64,000 bases of DNA, taken from contig NZ_CP054836.1 of the NCBI RefSeq assembly GCF_013358405.1, forward strand, positions 372,001-436,000. Reading direction: 5' to 3'. This document shows positions 45,066 to 54,564 of the stretch, piece after piece. The DNA is from Oricola thermophila. Lineage in GTDB: Bacteria; Pseudomonadota; Alphaproteobacteria; Rhizobiales; Rhizobiaceae. Under the pieces are notes generated by a model, which did no database searches, had not been told where the DNA came from, and saw only the letters and a program-made list of their open reading frames with translations. Numbering within the stretch: the first letter of the stretch is position 1; the number at the start of each line of letters is the position of its first letter. The position numbers were made by a program, and so were the translations under genes.

Positions 45066-45836
45066 ATGATCGCTCCTTCCATCGAAACGCGTGACCTGAC
45101 GATCCGCTTCGGCGGACATGCCGCGGTGAATAGTGTCTCCTGCACCTTCCGCCCGGGCGAACTTACCGTGATCGTCGGGCCCAACGGCGCGGGCAAGACA
45201 ACTTTCTTCAGCCTGGTGTCCGGCCAATTGAGTCCGACCGAGGGGGCGATCCTGAAAGACGGTAGGGATATCACGCAATTATCGCCATCTGCGCGGGCCA
45301 AGGCCGGTATTGGCCGGGCATTCCAACTGACCAATCTCTTCCCGAAGCTTTCGGTGCTGGAGAATGTACGTCTTGCCGTCCAGGCCCGGCATGGTGTTGG
45401 CCCCCGGCTGTTTCGGCCCGCAGCTGCTTTCTCGGAGATCAGTGACCGGGCGGCGGAACACCTGCGTGCAACGCGGCTGGAGGACGTGGCGGACTTGCCG
45501 GCTGCCGCGCTTCCGCATGGCGATCAGCGCAAACTCGAGGTGGCGATCCTGCTGGCCATGGAGCCGGACATCTTCATGTTTGACGAACCGACCGCCGGCA
45601 TGAGCGTCGACGAAGCGCCGGTAATCCTCGAACTGATCGACGAAATCCGGCAGGACAAGACCAAGACAGTCCTGCTGGTCGAGCACAAGATGGACGTGGT
45701 GCGTGCATTGGCGGATCGTATTGTTGTCCTGCACAATGGTGAATTGGTCGCCGATGGCCCGCCGGAAGAGGTGATTGCCATGCCGATCGTGCGCGAGATC
45801 TATCTTGGCATTCCGGCAGAGGGGGGGGGCGCATGA
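45066..45836 (+). CDS. ABC transporter ATP-binding protein, LivG type
   Basis: A 256-residue ATPase. P-loop GPNGAGKTT (38-46), signature region LPHGDQRKLEVA, Walker B IFMFDEPTAGM and a LivG-type C-terminal extension. The signature has LPHGDQ in place of LSYGxQ, a normal LivG variation. It drives uptake through the LivH-LivM channel and overlaps livF by four bases. Confidence 0.94.
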   Translation: MIAPSIETRDLTIRFGGHAAVNSVSCTFRPGELTVIVGPNGAGKTTFFSLVSGQLSPTEGAILKDGRDITQLSPSARAKAGIGRAFQLTNLFPKLSVLENVRLAVQARHGVGPRLFRPAAAFSEISDRAAEHLRATRLEDVADLPAAALPHGDQRKLEVAILLAMEPDIFMFDEPTAGMSVDEAPVILELIDEIRQDKTKTVLLVEHKMDVVRALADRIVVLHNGELVADGPPEEVIAMPIVREIYLGIPAEGGGA

Positions 45837-46555
45837 GCCAGTATGTCCTCCGTCTTGATGATGTGCATACCGACATCGGCGAGTACCAGGTTCTGCACGG
45901 CATAACATTCAATGTGCCTGAGGGCGGTGTGCATGTGCTGCTGGGGCGCAATGGCGCCGGAAAGACAACAACACTACGCACAATCATGGGGCTGTGGCGG
46001 GCACGCTCGGGCGCCGTCGTGTTCAAGCATCATGACATCACTTCGATGCACACGTCCGACATCGCGCGGCTTGGGATCGCCTATGTGCCGGAGAACATGG
46101 GCATTTTCGGTGGCCTGACGGTGCAGGAAAACATGCGGCTGGCAACGACCAGCGGCAAATTCGACGACGGGCGGCTCGGCCATGTATTCGAACTGTTTCC
46201 GGCGATGGAGAAATTCTGGAGCAAGCCGGCGTGGTCGCTTTCCGGCGGGCAGAAGCAGATGCTGGCGATCTCGCGGGCGATCATCGAGAAACGTGAACTG
46301 ATCCTGATCGACGAACCCACGAAGGGGCTGGCCCCGTCGATCATCCGGTCGATGATCGCCGCCTTCGAAGAGATATCGAGAGATTGCACCATCCTTCTGG
46401 TGGAGCAGAATTTCCTCTTCGCTTCTTCGCTTGGTCGCAATGTCAACGTGATCGATGACGGGCGCATCGCGCACGGCGGGTCAATGGAAGAGCTGGCCGG
46501 TGACAAGGAACTGCAGACACGTCTGCTGAGCCTGTCGCTCGACGCACATCAGTAG
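45833..46555 (+). CDS. ABC transporter ATP-binding protein, LivF type
   Basis: A 240-residue ATPase partner of the LivG protein. P-loop GRNGAGKTT (38-46), signature LSGGQKQMLAISRAI, Walker B LILIDEPTKGLAPSII. A ten-base G-rich stretch in the LivG end precedes its start, and the ATG overlaps the livG stop, so translation is coupled. Confidence 0.94.
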   Translation: MSQYVLRLDDVHTDIGEYQVLHGITFNVPEGGVHVLLGRNGAGKTTTLRTIMGLWRARSGAVVFKHHDITSMHTSDIARLGIAYVPENMGIFGGLTVQENMRLATTSGKFDDGRLGHVFELFPAMEKFWSKPAWSLSGGQKQMLAISRAIIEKRELILIDEPTKGLAPSIIRSMIAAFEEISRDCTILLVEQNFLFASSLGRNVNVIDDGRIAHGGSMEELAGDKELQTRLLSLSLDAHQ

Positions 46556-46563
46556 AGGCGGCG

Positions 46564-47565
46564 ATGAAGAAGAGGATCATTGGGACAATGTTCGAGCGGG
46601 CCGGTGGAGTAAACGTGCTTCCGGTGATCCTAATGATCGTGGCGCTGCCGCTGGTCGGTTCGTTTTCATCCTGGGTGACGCTGACGGTCGCCGGGCTGGC
46701 CATGGGCATGATGATTTTCCTGATGGCGTCAGGACTCAGCCTCGTTTTCGGGCTGATGGATGTGCTCAATTTCGGCCATTCGGCCTTCATTTCGTTCGGG
46801 GCCTTCATCGCCGCCTCCGTCCTCGCGGCGCTGGCTGCCTGGGTGGGGGCGGATTCACTGACCCTGAATTTTCTGGCGCTGTTCGCGGCACTCGGCGCGG
46901 CGACGCTTTTCGGGCTGGCCGCCGGCTGGTTCTTCGAGCGTGTCATCGTCAGGCCGGTCTATTCGGATCACCTGCGCCAGATCCTGATCACCATAGGTGC
47001 ACTGATCGTGGCGGAGCAGATTATCCTGGCTGTTTGGGGCGGCAATCCCGTCGCTGTGCCGCGTCCGACAATGCTCGAAGGTGCGTTTATCATCGGCGAT
47101 GTCGCAATCGAGGTTTACCGCGTGTTCGCCTTCTTCCTCGGGCTGGCCGTGTTCATCGCGCTCAGCATGGTTCTCAACCGCACTCGCATCGGCCTGCTGA
47201 TCCGGGCCGGTGTCGAGAACCGCGAGATGGTCGAGGCGCTAGGTTTCAGGATAGATCGACTGTTCATCGCCGTATTCATGGTCGGCTCGGCGCTGGCCGC
47301 GATGGGCGGCGCGATGTGGGCTGGTTACCAGGGGCTGATATCGGGGACGCTCGGCGGCGAACTGATGATCCTGGTCTTCATTGTCGTCATCATCGGCGGG
47401 CTCGGTTCCATCGAGGGGTCGCTGCTCGGCGCGGTTCTGGTCGGGTTGCTCGGCAATTACGTTGCCTTCATCTTCCCGAAACTCTCGCTTGCCTCGAACA
47501 TGATCCTCATGATGGCGATATTGCTTTGGCGGCCATTGGGCCTGCGACCCGCGGTCGGCAGATAG
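46564..47565 (+). CDS. ABC transporter permease, LivH type
   Basis: A 333-residue inner-membrane protein with about eight helices. LivH features: LVFGLMDVLNFGHSAFISFGA near residue 58-78, FERVIVRPVY, and IIGGLGSIEGSLLGAVLVGL near the end. It pairs with LivM to form the channel. Nine bases separate it from livF. Confidence 0.94.
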   Translation: MKKRIIGTMFERAGGVNVLPVILMIVALPLVGSFSSWVTLTVAGLAMGMMIFLMASGLSLVFGLMDVLNFGHSAFISFGAFIAASVLAALAAWVGADSLTLNFLALFAALGAATLFGLAAGWFFERVIVRPVYSDHLRQILITIGALIVAEQIILAVWGGNPVAVPRPTMLEGAFIIGDVAIEVYRVFAFFLGLAVFIALSMVLNRTRIGLLIRAGVENREMVEALGFRIDRLFIAVFMVGSALAAMGGAMWAGYQGLISGTLGGELMILVFIVVIIGGLGSIEGSLLGAVLVGLLGNYVAFIFPKLSLASNMILMMAILLWRPLGLRPAVGR

Positions 47566-47577
47566 GGGGCGCGGACC

Positions 47578-48678
47578 ATGACGAGTACCAAGCTTGCTTT
47601 CGCGCCGCTTGCGGATACGGCCCGCCGGGGCCGAATGATCGTCCACGGGATCGTGTTGGTCATAGGACTGGCGCTCGCTTTCGCGCCGTTCCTGTTCCAG
47701 GATGTGCGCTCGGCGCAGGTGGCCGCGCGAATCTGCGTATTCATAGTGCTGGCCGCGAGCTACGATCTGTTGATCGGCTACACCGGCATCGTTTCCTTCG
47801 CTCACACCATGTTCTTCGGCCTTGGCGCCTATGGTGCGGCGATGGCGCTGAAGGCACTCGGTCCGGGTTGGGACGCGGTGTTTCTCGGCGGATTGGCGGG
47901 CACGTTGACGGCCGCGATCCTTGCCGTGCTGATCGGAGCGCTGTCATTGCGCGTGAAAGCCATATTCTTTGCCATGGTCACATTGGCGGCGGCTTCCGTG
48001 ATGATGGTGCTTGCCTCCCAGTTTTCCGAATTCACCGGCGGCGAGGACGGCATCGTCTACAAGGCGCCGGACCTGTTCAAGCCGGCGACCAAGCTGCTGA
48101 CGGATGACGACGGCAAGGTGCTCAAGCTGTTCGGCGTGTCGATGAACGGCAAGATAGCCGCATACTACTTCGTGTTCCTGACCTGCCTGATGCTGTTCCT
48201 GGCGCTGATGCGTATCGTACGCTCGCCGCTGGGTACCGTGCTGGAAGCAATCCGTGAAAACGAACTGCGCGCCGAGGCGATCGGCTATCGCGTCGTCGCG
48301 TACCGGACATCCGTTTTCGTCATCGCCGCGGTCGTTGCGGCGCTAACCGGTTCGGTCTGGGCCGTGTGGCTGAAATACACCGGGCCCGAGACGACGTTGT
48401 CCTTCTCGATCATGATCGACATATTGCTGATGGTGGTCATTGGCGGAATGGGAACCATGGTTGGCGCGGTGATCGGCGTCACGCTGATGAGCCTCGCGCA
48501 ATTCTACCTCAAGGACCTGATGGCAGCGGCTGCGGATGCGACGGAAGCGGTGCCACTGTTGCCGGACCTGCTCAACCCGGACCGGTGGCTGCTGTGGCTC
48601 GGCATCCTGTTCATACTCCTTGTCTATTTCTTCCCGGCCGGCATCGCGGGAACCCTGATGAAGAAAGGCTCTCATTGA
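47578..48678 (+). CDS. ABC transporter permease, LivM type
   Basis: A 366-residue inner-membrane protein with about nine helices. LivM features: ASYDLLIGYTGIVSFAHTMFFGLGAYGAA, AIRENELRAEAIGYRV (cytoplasmic EAA-like loop) and VIGGMGTMVGAVIGV. An insert of about 40 residues in the middle (around 155-195) is longer than in classical LivM but occurs in relatives. Its stop overlaps the next start. Confidence 0.93.
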   Translation: MTSTKLAFAPLADTARRGRMIVHGIVLVIGLALAFAPFLFQDVRSAQVAARICVFIVLAASYDLLIGYTGIVSFAHTMFFGLGAYGAAMALKALGPGWDAVFLGGLAGTLTAAILAVLIGALSLRVKAIFFAMVTLAAASVMMVLASQFSEFTGGEDGIVYKAPDLFKPATKLLTDDDGKVLKLFGVSMNGKIAAYYFVFLTCLMLFLALMRIVRSPLGTVLEAIRENELRAEAIGYRVVAYRTSVFVIAAVVAALTGSVWAVWLKYTGPETTLSFSIMIDILLMVVIGGMGTMVGAVIGVTLMSLAQFYLKDLMAAAADATEAVPLLPDLLNPDRWLLWLGILFILLVYFFPAGIAGTLMKKGSH

Positions 48679-49514
48679 TGGTCGAACGGCGCTCGGTTTA
48701 CGTTGCCTGCGGGCAGCACGAATTGCATGTCAGCGCTTGGGGCAAGCCCTCCAGGCCGGCATTGGTCATGTGGCACGGGCTGGCGCGTACGGGGCGCGAT
48801 TTCGACGAGGTGGCCGCCGCGCTCAGCGATACCTATTTCGTGGTCTGTCCCGATACGGTCGGGCGAGGACTTTCGTCCTGGGCGAAGGACGTGAAGACCG
48901 ATTATTCCTATGCTGCCTATGGAGAGCATGCGGCGGCCATATTCGATCATTTCCATATCGACAGGGTGCGATGGGTCGGCACGTCAATGGGCGGACTTGT
49001 CGGCGTGACCTTGGCCGCGGGAAGGATGAGAGGGCGCATCACGCATCTCGTCGTCAATGATATCGGCCCCTGGATCCCGGAAGAGGCCAGAGACCGGATT
49101 TCCGCCTATGTCGGCAATCCCCCCAGTTTTCATACCGTGAGCGAACTGGAGCAATGGCTGCGTGCGGCCTATGCGCCATTCGGCGACAATAGCGATACGT
49201 TCTGGCGGCGAATGGCAGATACATCGGTGCGGCGCAAGGACGATGGCGGTGTCACGGTTCACTATGATCCGAACATCGTCACGCAATTCACCTTGCACAA
49301 GGGGGATCTCGACTGCTGGGCTGAGTGGGATTCGCTGGATATCCCGGTGCTCCTCCTCCGCGGAAGGCAATCCGATGTATTGCCGGAAACGGTTGCAGCC
49401 GAGATGTGCCAAAGAGGGCCGAAACCGGAATTGGTGGAGTTCGAGAATGTCGGCCATGCGCCAACGCTGGCGACAGAGGCCGAGTGGAGCCTCCTGCGAG
49501 ATTTCCTCGCCTGA
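48678..49514 (+). CDS. Alpha/beta-fold hydrolase linked to the Liv operon
   Basis: A 278-residue hydrolase. Nucleophile elbow VGTSMGG (Ser near residue 100), oxyanion segment MWHGLARTGRDF, an acid in LRGRQSDVL and His in ENVGHAPTL. The ATG overlaps the livM stop (TGATG), so it is part of the transporter operon and probably acts on the imported compound, for example an ester or a meta-cleavage product. Substrate unknown. Confidence 0.9.
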   Translation: MVERRSVYVACGQHELHVSAWGKPSRPALVMWHGLARTGRDFDEVAAALSDTYFVVCPDTVGRGLSSWAKDVKTDYSYAAYGEHAAAIFDHFHIDRVRWVGTSMGGLVGVTLAAGRMRGRITHLVVNDIGPWIPEEARDRISAYVGNPPSFHTVSELEQWLRAAYAPFGDNSDTFWRRMADTSVRRKDDGGVTVHYDPNIVTQFTLHKGDLDCWAEWDSLDIPVLLLRGRQSDVLPETVAAEMCQRGPKPELVEFENVGHAPTLATEAEWSLLRDFLA

Positions 49515-49536
49515 GAGAAAAAGTCATTTCGCATCA

Positions 49537-49566
49537 AGCGGTTCGTTCGATAGGAAACCGCTATCG
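49537..49566. promoter_or_regulatory. Overlapping inverted repeats upstream of the formate dehydrogenase operon
   Basis: AGCGGTT (49537-49543) pairs with AACCGCT (49556-49562), and CGATAG (49548-49553) pairs with CTATCG (49561-49566). The two stems share bases and exclude each other. They may be a regulator site or an RNA switch in the leader; no family was recognised. Confidence 0.35.
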
Positions 49567-49646
49567 TTCAACGGGAATGCCTTATTGATCCCGTGGCCTG
49601 CCGGCTGACAAGATGTTGCACTACCGATATGCCGAGGAGGAGTGCT

Positions 49647-50126
49647 TTGGCCGGGACATCGTCGACCGCCGAGATCGATGATCGAGTCAATTCGATCGTC
49701 GATCAACACAGCCATCTTGAAGGGCCGCTTCTGCCGATCCTGCATGCGGTGCAGGAGGAGCTCGGGTGTGTTCCGCAGGAGGCGCTGCCGATCATTGCCG
49801 GGCGACTCAATCTAAGTCGTGCCGAAGTGCACGGGGTTGCCAGCTTCTACCATGATTTCCGGGAGCAACCTGCTGGTCGGCACACGGTCAGGATCTGTCG
49901 TGCGGAAGCCTGCCAGTCGATGGGGGCGGACCGGGTTGCCGAACATGCCAAGGGGCGTTTCAAGCTGAATTTCGGCGAGACTGCAGCTGACGGAACGGTT
50001 ACCCTGGAGGCGGTCTACTGCCTTGGCCTGTGCGCCTGCGCGCCGGCCGCGATGGTTGATGGCAAGGTAGTCGGCCGTGTTGACGAGGCGCGCATCGACG
50101 CGATCGCCGAGGAGGTGCGGGCATGA
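49647..50126 (+). CDS. fdsG: NAD-linked formate dehydrogenase, gamma subunit (FdsG)
   Basis: A 159-residue NuoE-like [2Fe-2S] protein. It has the four cluster cysteines in the thioredoxin-like pattern CRAEACQSMG and CLGLCACAPA. It passes electrons within the soluble FdsGBA complex. TTG at 49647 follows GAGGAGG by six bases and is preferred; ATG 49629, six codons earlier, has no such site. It overlaps fdsB by four bases. Gene order G-B-A-C-D matches the molybdenum enzymes of Rhodobacter and Cupriavidus. Confidence 0.92.
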   Translation: MAGTSSTAEIDDRVNSIVDQHSHLEGPLLPILHAVQEELGCVPQEALPIIAGRLNLSRAEVHGVASFYHDFREQPAGRHTVRICRAEACQSMGADRVAEHAKGRFKLNFGETAADGTVTLEAVYCLGLCACAPAAMVDGKVVGRVDEARIDAIAEEVRA

Positions 50127-51679
50127 CGGTCACGGTCTATGTTCCGGGAGATTCCGGTGCCCTTGCGCTTGGAGCCGACGAGGTGGCGCGGGGCATCGCC
50201 GAGCAAGCGGCGGCCATTGGCGCGGATATCCGGATCGTACGCAACGGTTCGCGCGGCCTTTACTGGCTGGAGCCGATGGTCGAGGTCGCGACGGGCGGCG
50301 GTCGCGCAGCTTACGGGCCCGTATCGGCAGGCGACGTGGCGTCGCTTTTCGAGGCGGGATTCCTGTCCGGCGGCGCGCATCCGCTTTCGCTGGGCGACCC
50401 GGAGGAAATACCTTTCCTGAAGAACCAGACGCGGCTCACTTTCGCGCGCTGCGGCATCGTCGATCCGCTTTCGCTGGAGGACTACGAGGCGCATGACGGG
50501 CTGAAGGGATTACGCAATGCGATCGCGATGACGCCATCCGATATCGTGCAGACGGTCACCGATTCCGGGCTGCGCGGTCGTGGCGGGGCGGGATTTCCGA
50601 CCGGTATCAAGTGGAAGACGGTGCTCGATGCGGCGGGACCGCAGAAATACATCGTCTGCAATGCCGACGAGGGAGACAGCGGTACCTTCGCCGACCGGAT
50701 GCTCATGGAGGGCGATCCCTTCGTGCTCATCGAGGGCATGGCGATCGCAGGCCTGGCGACCGGTGCGACCAAGGGATATCTCTATACCCGGTCGGAATAT
50801 CCGGACGCGATCCGCACAATGAATGCCGCCTTGGCGGTTGCCCGCGAGAAAGGGGTTCTCGGCACTTCGGTGCTCGGGTCCGGCAAGGCCTTTGACATCG
50901 AGGTGCGAGTCGGTGCCGGGGCCTATGTCTGCGGCGAGGAGACGTCGCTTCTCAACTCTCTGGAGGGCAAGCGCGGCGTGGTGCGTGCCAAGCCGCCACT
51001 GCCGGCCCACCACGGCTTCCTCGGCAAGCCAACGGTGGTCAACAACGTCATATCGCTTGCTTCGGTACCGGTCATCTTCGACAGGGGCTCCGAATTCTAC
51101 CGCGATTTCGGCATGGGCCGGTCGCGCGGCACGATTCCGATTCAGATCGCCGGCAACGTCAAGCATGGTGGATTGTACGAAACGGCCTTCGGCCTAACCC
51201 TTGGCGAGCTCGTGGATGAAATCGGCGGCGGCACGGCGACGGGCCGTCCGGTGAAGGCCGTGCAGGTCGGTGGCCCGCTGGGCGCCTATTTCCCGCGTGA
51301 ACTGTTCGATACGCCGTTCGACTACGAGGCCTTCGCGGCAAGGGATGGCCTGATCGGACATGCGGGCATTGTCGTGTTCGATGATACGGTGGACATGGCG
51401 AAACAGGCTCATTTCGCCTTCGAATTCTGTGCCATCGAGAGCTGCGGCAAGTGCACACCGTGCCGGATAGGCGCGGTGCGCGGTGCGGAAACGGTCGACA
51501 AGATCATGCAGGGGATCGACCGGGAAAAGAACATCGCGCTGGTCGCCGACCTCTGTAACACGATGAAATTCGGCTCGCTCTGCGCTCTGGGCGGTTTTAC
51601 GCCCTATCCGGTGATGAGCGCGCTCAACCATTTCCCGGATGATTTCCGGAAAAAAACCTATCTGCAAGCGGCGGAGTGA
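50123..51679 (+). CDS. fdsB: NAD-linked formate dehydrogenase, beta subunit (FdsB)
   Basis: A 518-residue NuoF-like flavoprotein with a NuoE-type N-terminal extension. The FMN site is GLRGRGGAGFPTGIKW, the NAD-binding region includes GAGAYVCGEETSLLNSLEG, and the [4Fe-4S] cysteines are in ESCGKCTPCRIG plus a later Cys in ADLCNTMKFGSLC. This subunit reduces NAD+ with electrons from formate. It ends four bases before the fdsA start. Confidence 0.95.
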   Translation: MTVTVYVPGDSGALALGADEVARGIAEQAAAIGADIRIVRNGSRGLYWLEPMVEVATGGGRAAYGPVSAGDVASLFEAGFLSGGAHPLSLGDPEEIPFLKNQTRLTFARCGIVDPLSLEDYEAHDGLKGLRNAIAMTPSDIVQTVTDSGLRGRGGAGFPTGIKWKTVLDAAGPQKYIVCNADEGDSGTFADRMLMEGDPFVLIEGMAIAGLATGATKGYLYTRSEYPDAIRTMNAALAVAREKGVLGTSVLGSGKAFDIEVRVGAGAYVCGEETSLLNSLEGKRGVVRAKPPLPAHHGFLGKPTVVNNVISLASVPVIFDRGSEFYRDFGMGRSRGTIPIQIAGNVKHGGLYETAFGLTLGELVDEIGGGTATGRPVKAVQVGGPLGAYFPRELFDTPFDYEAFAARDGLIGHAGIVVFDDTVDMAKQAHFAFEFCAIESCGKCTPCRIGAVRGAETVDKIMQGIDREKNIALVADLCNTMKFGSLCALGGFTPYPVMSALNHFPDDFRKKTYLQAAE

Positions 51680-51683
51680 AGCG

Positions 51684-54560
51684 ATGCGTCTGGTACAAGA
51701 AACCGATTTCGGTACTCCCGCTTCCCGGTCCGAAAAGACCGTGACCCTGACGATCGACGGCTTCGAGGTCACGGTGCCCGAGGGCACTTCCATCATGCGG
51801 GCGGCGATGGAAGCCGGCATCCAGGTGCCCAAGCTGTGCGCGACCGACATGATCGATGCCTTCGGCTCATGCCGTCTCTGTCTTGTCGAAATCGAAGGAC
51901 GTGCAGGTACGCCCTCTTCATGCACGACGCCGGTCGCCGAAGGGATGGCTGTTCATACACAGACGCCGAAGCTCAAGGATATTCGCCGCGGCGTGATGGA
52001 ACTCTACATCTCGGACCATCCGCTCGATTGCCTGACCTGCGCGGCAAACGGCGATTGCGAGTTGCAGGACATGGCGGGTGCAGTCGGCCTGCGCGACGTG
52101 CGCTACGGTTACGACGGCGACAACCACGTGACGGCGCGCAACGGTGACCAGCCGAACATGCGCTGGATGCCGAAGGACGAATCAAATCCCTACTTCACCT
52201 ACGATCCGTCGAAATGCATCGTCTGCTCGCGCTGCGTGCGGGCCTGCGAGGAGGTTCAGGGCACGTTCGCGCTGACCATCGAGGGCAGGGGTTTCGACAG
52301 TCGCGTATCGCCCGGAATGCACGAGGATTTCCTGTCGTCGGAATGCGTTTCCTGTGGCGCTTGCGTGCAGGCCTGCCCGACCGCGACGCTGACGGAGAAA
52401 TCGGTCATCGAGACCGGACAGCCGGAGCACTCGGTGGTGACGACCTGTGCCTATTGCGGAGTCGGCTGTTCCTTCAAGGCGGAGATGCGCGGCGAGGAAC
52501 TCGTGCGCATGGTTCCCTACAAGGACGGCAAGGCGAACCGCGGTCATTCCTGCGTGAAGGGGCGCTTCGCCTGGGGCTATGCGAACCACCGTGACCGCAT
52601 CCTGAACCCGATGATACGTGAGAGTATCGACCAGCCCTGGCGCGAGGTTTCCTGGGACGAGGCATTGAGCTTTGCCGCGGGCAGGTTGAAGGGCCTGCAA
52701 GAGGAGTATGGGAAGAACTCGATCGGCGTGATCACCTCGTCGCGCTGCACTAACGAGGAGACGTTCCTCGTCCAGAAACTTGCGCGCGCGGTTTTCCGCA
52801 ACAACAACACCGACACCTGCGCCCGCGTCTGCCATTCGCCGACGGGTTACGGTCTCGGCCAGGCTTTCGGTACCTCGGCAGGCACGCAGGATTTCGATTC
52901 CGTCGAGCATTCCGACGTCGTGGTGGTCATCGGCGCGAATCCCACGGACGGACATCCGGTTTTCGGCTCGCGCCTGAAGAAGCGGCTGCGCGACGGGGCC
53001 AAGCTGATCGTCATCGATCCGCGCCGGATCGATCTGGTGCGCACGCCGCATGTCGAGGCCGCCTACCACCTGCCGCTCAGGCCGGGCACCAATGTCGCGG
53101 TTCTGACCGCGATGGCGCATGTCATCGTTACCGAAGGGCTGATGAACGAAGCCTTCATCCGCGAGCGTTGTGACTGGGACGAGTTCCAGGACTATGCCGC
53201 CTTCGTTGCCGACGAGCGCAACTCGCCGGAAGCGGTGGAGGCGTCGACCGGTGTGCCCGCAGAGGCCGTTCGCGGGGCAGCGCGGCTGTATGCGACGGGC
53301 GGCAACGGGGCGATCTACTACGGTCTCGGCGTGACCGAACACAGCCAGGGTTCGACCGCCGTGATGGCGATCGCCAATCTCGCCATGCTGACCGGCAATA
53401 TCGGTCGGCCGGGTGTCGGGGTGAACCCGCTGCGCGGCCAGAACAATGTGCAGGGCTCCTGCGACATGGGGTCATTCCCGCACGAGTTGCCGGGATACCG
53501 GCACGTCAAGTTGCCGGAGGTGCGTGCCATCTTCGAGGAGGCCTGGGGCGTTGAAATCGACTCCGAGCCGGGGCTGCGCATCCCGAACATGCTGGACGCG
53601 GCCGTCGACGGCACATTCAAGGGCATCTACATACAGGGCGAGGACATCCTGCAATCCGATCCCGACACCAAGCATGTCGCCGCCGGGCTGGCGGCGATGG
53701 AATGCGTGATCGTTCACGACCTTTTCCTCAACGAGACGGCAAATTACGCGCACGTGTTCCTGCCCGGCTCGACCTTCCTGGAGAAGGATGGCACCTTCAC
53801 CAACGCCGAGCGTCGCATCAACCGCGTGCGCCGGGTGATGCGTCCGAAGAACGGCTATGCCGACTGGGAAGTCACCCAGATGCTCGCCAACGCGATGGGT
53901 GCGGAATGGAACTATACCCATCCGAGCCAGATCATGGACGAAATCGCGGCGACGACGCCGAGCTTTGCCGGTGTCAGCTACGATCTGCTGGAGGAGAAAG
54001 GCTCGGTGCAGTGGCCGTGCAACGAGGCGAATCCGGAAGGCTCGCCGGTGATGCACGTGAACGGCTTCGTGCGGGGAAAGGGCAAGTTCATCGTTACCGA
54101 ATATGTCGCGACCGACGAGAAGACCGGTCCGCGCTTCCCGCTGTTGCTGACGACAGGCCGAATTCTCAGCCAGTACAATGTCGGCGCGCAGACACGGCGC
54201 ACCGCGAATGTCGTCTGGCATGACGAGGACGTGCTCGAGATCCACCCCCACGATGCCGAACAGCGCGGAATCCGTGAGGGCGACTGGGTGCGGCTCTCCA
54301 GCCGTTCCGGCGAGACCGCTCTGCGGGCCCGGATCACCGACCGCGTGGCGCCGGGCGTCGTCTACACGACGTTCCACCACCCGGACACACAGGCCAACGT
54401 GATCACCACCGATTTTTCGGACTGGGCGACCAACTGTCCGGAGTACAAGGTGACCGCGGTGCAGGTGACGCCTTCGAACGGACTGACGGAATGGCAGATC
54501 GAGTACCAGGAGAAGTCACGGAAGGCACGGCGGATCATTCAAGCGGAACCTGCCGAGTAG
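51684..54560 (+). CDS. fdsA: NAD-linked formate dehydrogenase, catalytic alpha subunit (FdsA)
   Basis: A 958-residue molybdenum enzyme oxidising formate to CO2. From the N-terminus: a [2Fe-2S] domain (Cys52, Cys63, Cys66, Cys80), a His-Cys3 [4Fe-4S] region (DHPLDCLTCAANGDC), two ferredoxin-type [4Fe-4S] motifs (CIVCSRCVRAC; CVSCGACVQAC), then the bis-MGD domain with its own cluster (CAYCGVGC). The Mo ligand is Cys383 followed by His384 (RVCHSPT), so this is the cysteine, not selenocysteine, form. GGAG precedes ATG 51684. Together with LigM and MetF it would complete oxidation of methoxy carbon. Confidence 0.96.
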   Translation: MRLVQETDFGTPASRSEKTVTLTIDGFEVTVPEGTSIMRAAMEAGIQVPKLCATDMIDAFGSCRLCLVEIEGRAGTPSSCTTPVAEGMAVHTQTPKLKDIRRGVMELYISDHPLDCLTCAANGDCELQDMAGAVGLRDVRYGYDGDNHVTARNGDQPNMRWMPKDESNPYFTYDPSKCIVCSRCVRACEEVQGTFALTIEGRGFDSRVSPGMHEDFLSSECVSCGACVQACPTATLTEKSVIETGQPEHSVVTTCAYCGVGCSFKAEMRGEELVRMVPYKDGKANRGHSCVKGRFAWGYANHRDRILNPMIRESIDQPWREVSWDEALSFAAGRLKGLQEEYGKNSIGVITSSRCTNEETFLVQKLARAVFRNNNTDTCARVCHSPTGYGLGQAFGTSAGTQDFDSVEHSDVVVVIGANPTDGHPVFGSRLKKRLRDGAKLIVIDPRRIDLVRTPHVEAAYHLPLRPGTNVAVLTAMAHVIVTEGLMNEAFIRERCDWDEFQDYAAFVADERNSPEAVEASTGVPAEAVRGAARLYATGGNGAIYYGLGVTEHSQGSTAVMAIANLAMLTGNIGRPGVGVNPLRGQNNVQGSCDMGSFPHELPGYRHVKLPEVRAIFEEAWGVEIDSEPGLRIPNMLDAAVDGTFKGIYIQGEDILQSDPDTKHVAAGLAAMECVIVHDLFLNETANYAHVFLPGSTFLEKDGTFTNAERRINRVRRVMRPKNGYADWEVTQMLANAMGAEWNYTHPSQIMDEIAATTPSFAGVSYDLLEEKGSVQWPCNEANPEGSPVMHVNGFVRGKGKFIVTEYVATDEKTGPRFPLLLTTGRILSQYNVGAQTRRTANVVWHDEDVLEIHPHDAEQRGIREGDWVRLSSRSGETALRARITDRVAPGVVYTTFHHPDTQANVITTDFSDWATNCPEYKVTAVQVTPSNGLTEWQIEYQEKSRKARRIIQAEPAE

Positions 54561-54564
54561 AGCG

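Noticed and set aside
48771..48786. TGGCACG-like sigma-54 element
   Set aside because: It lies inside the coding sequence of the Liv-linked hydrolase and lacks the GC element at -12 spacing.
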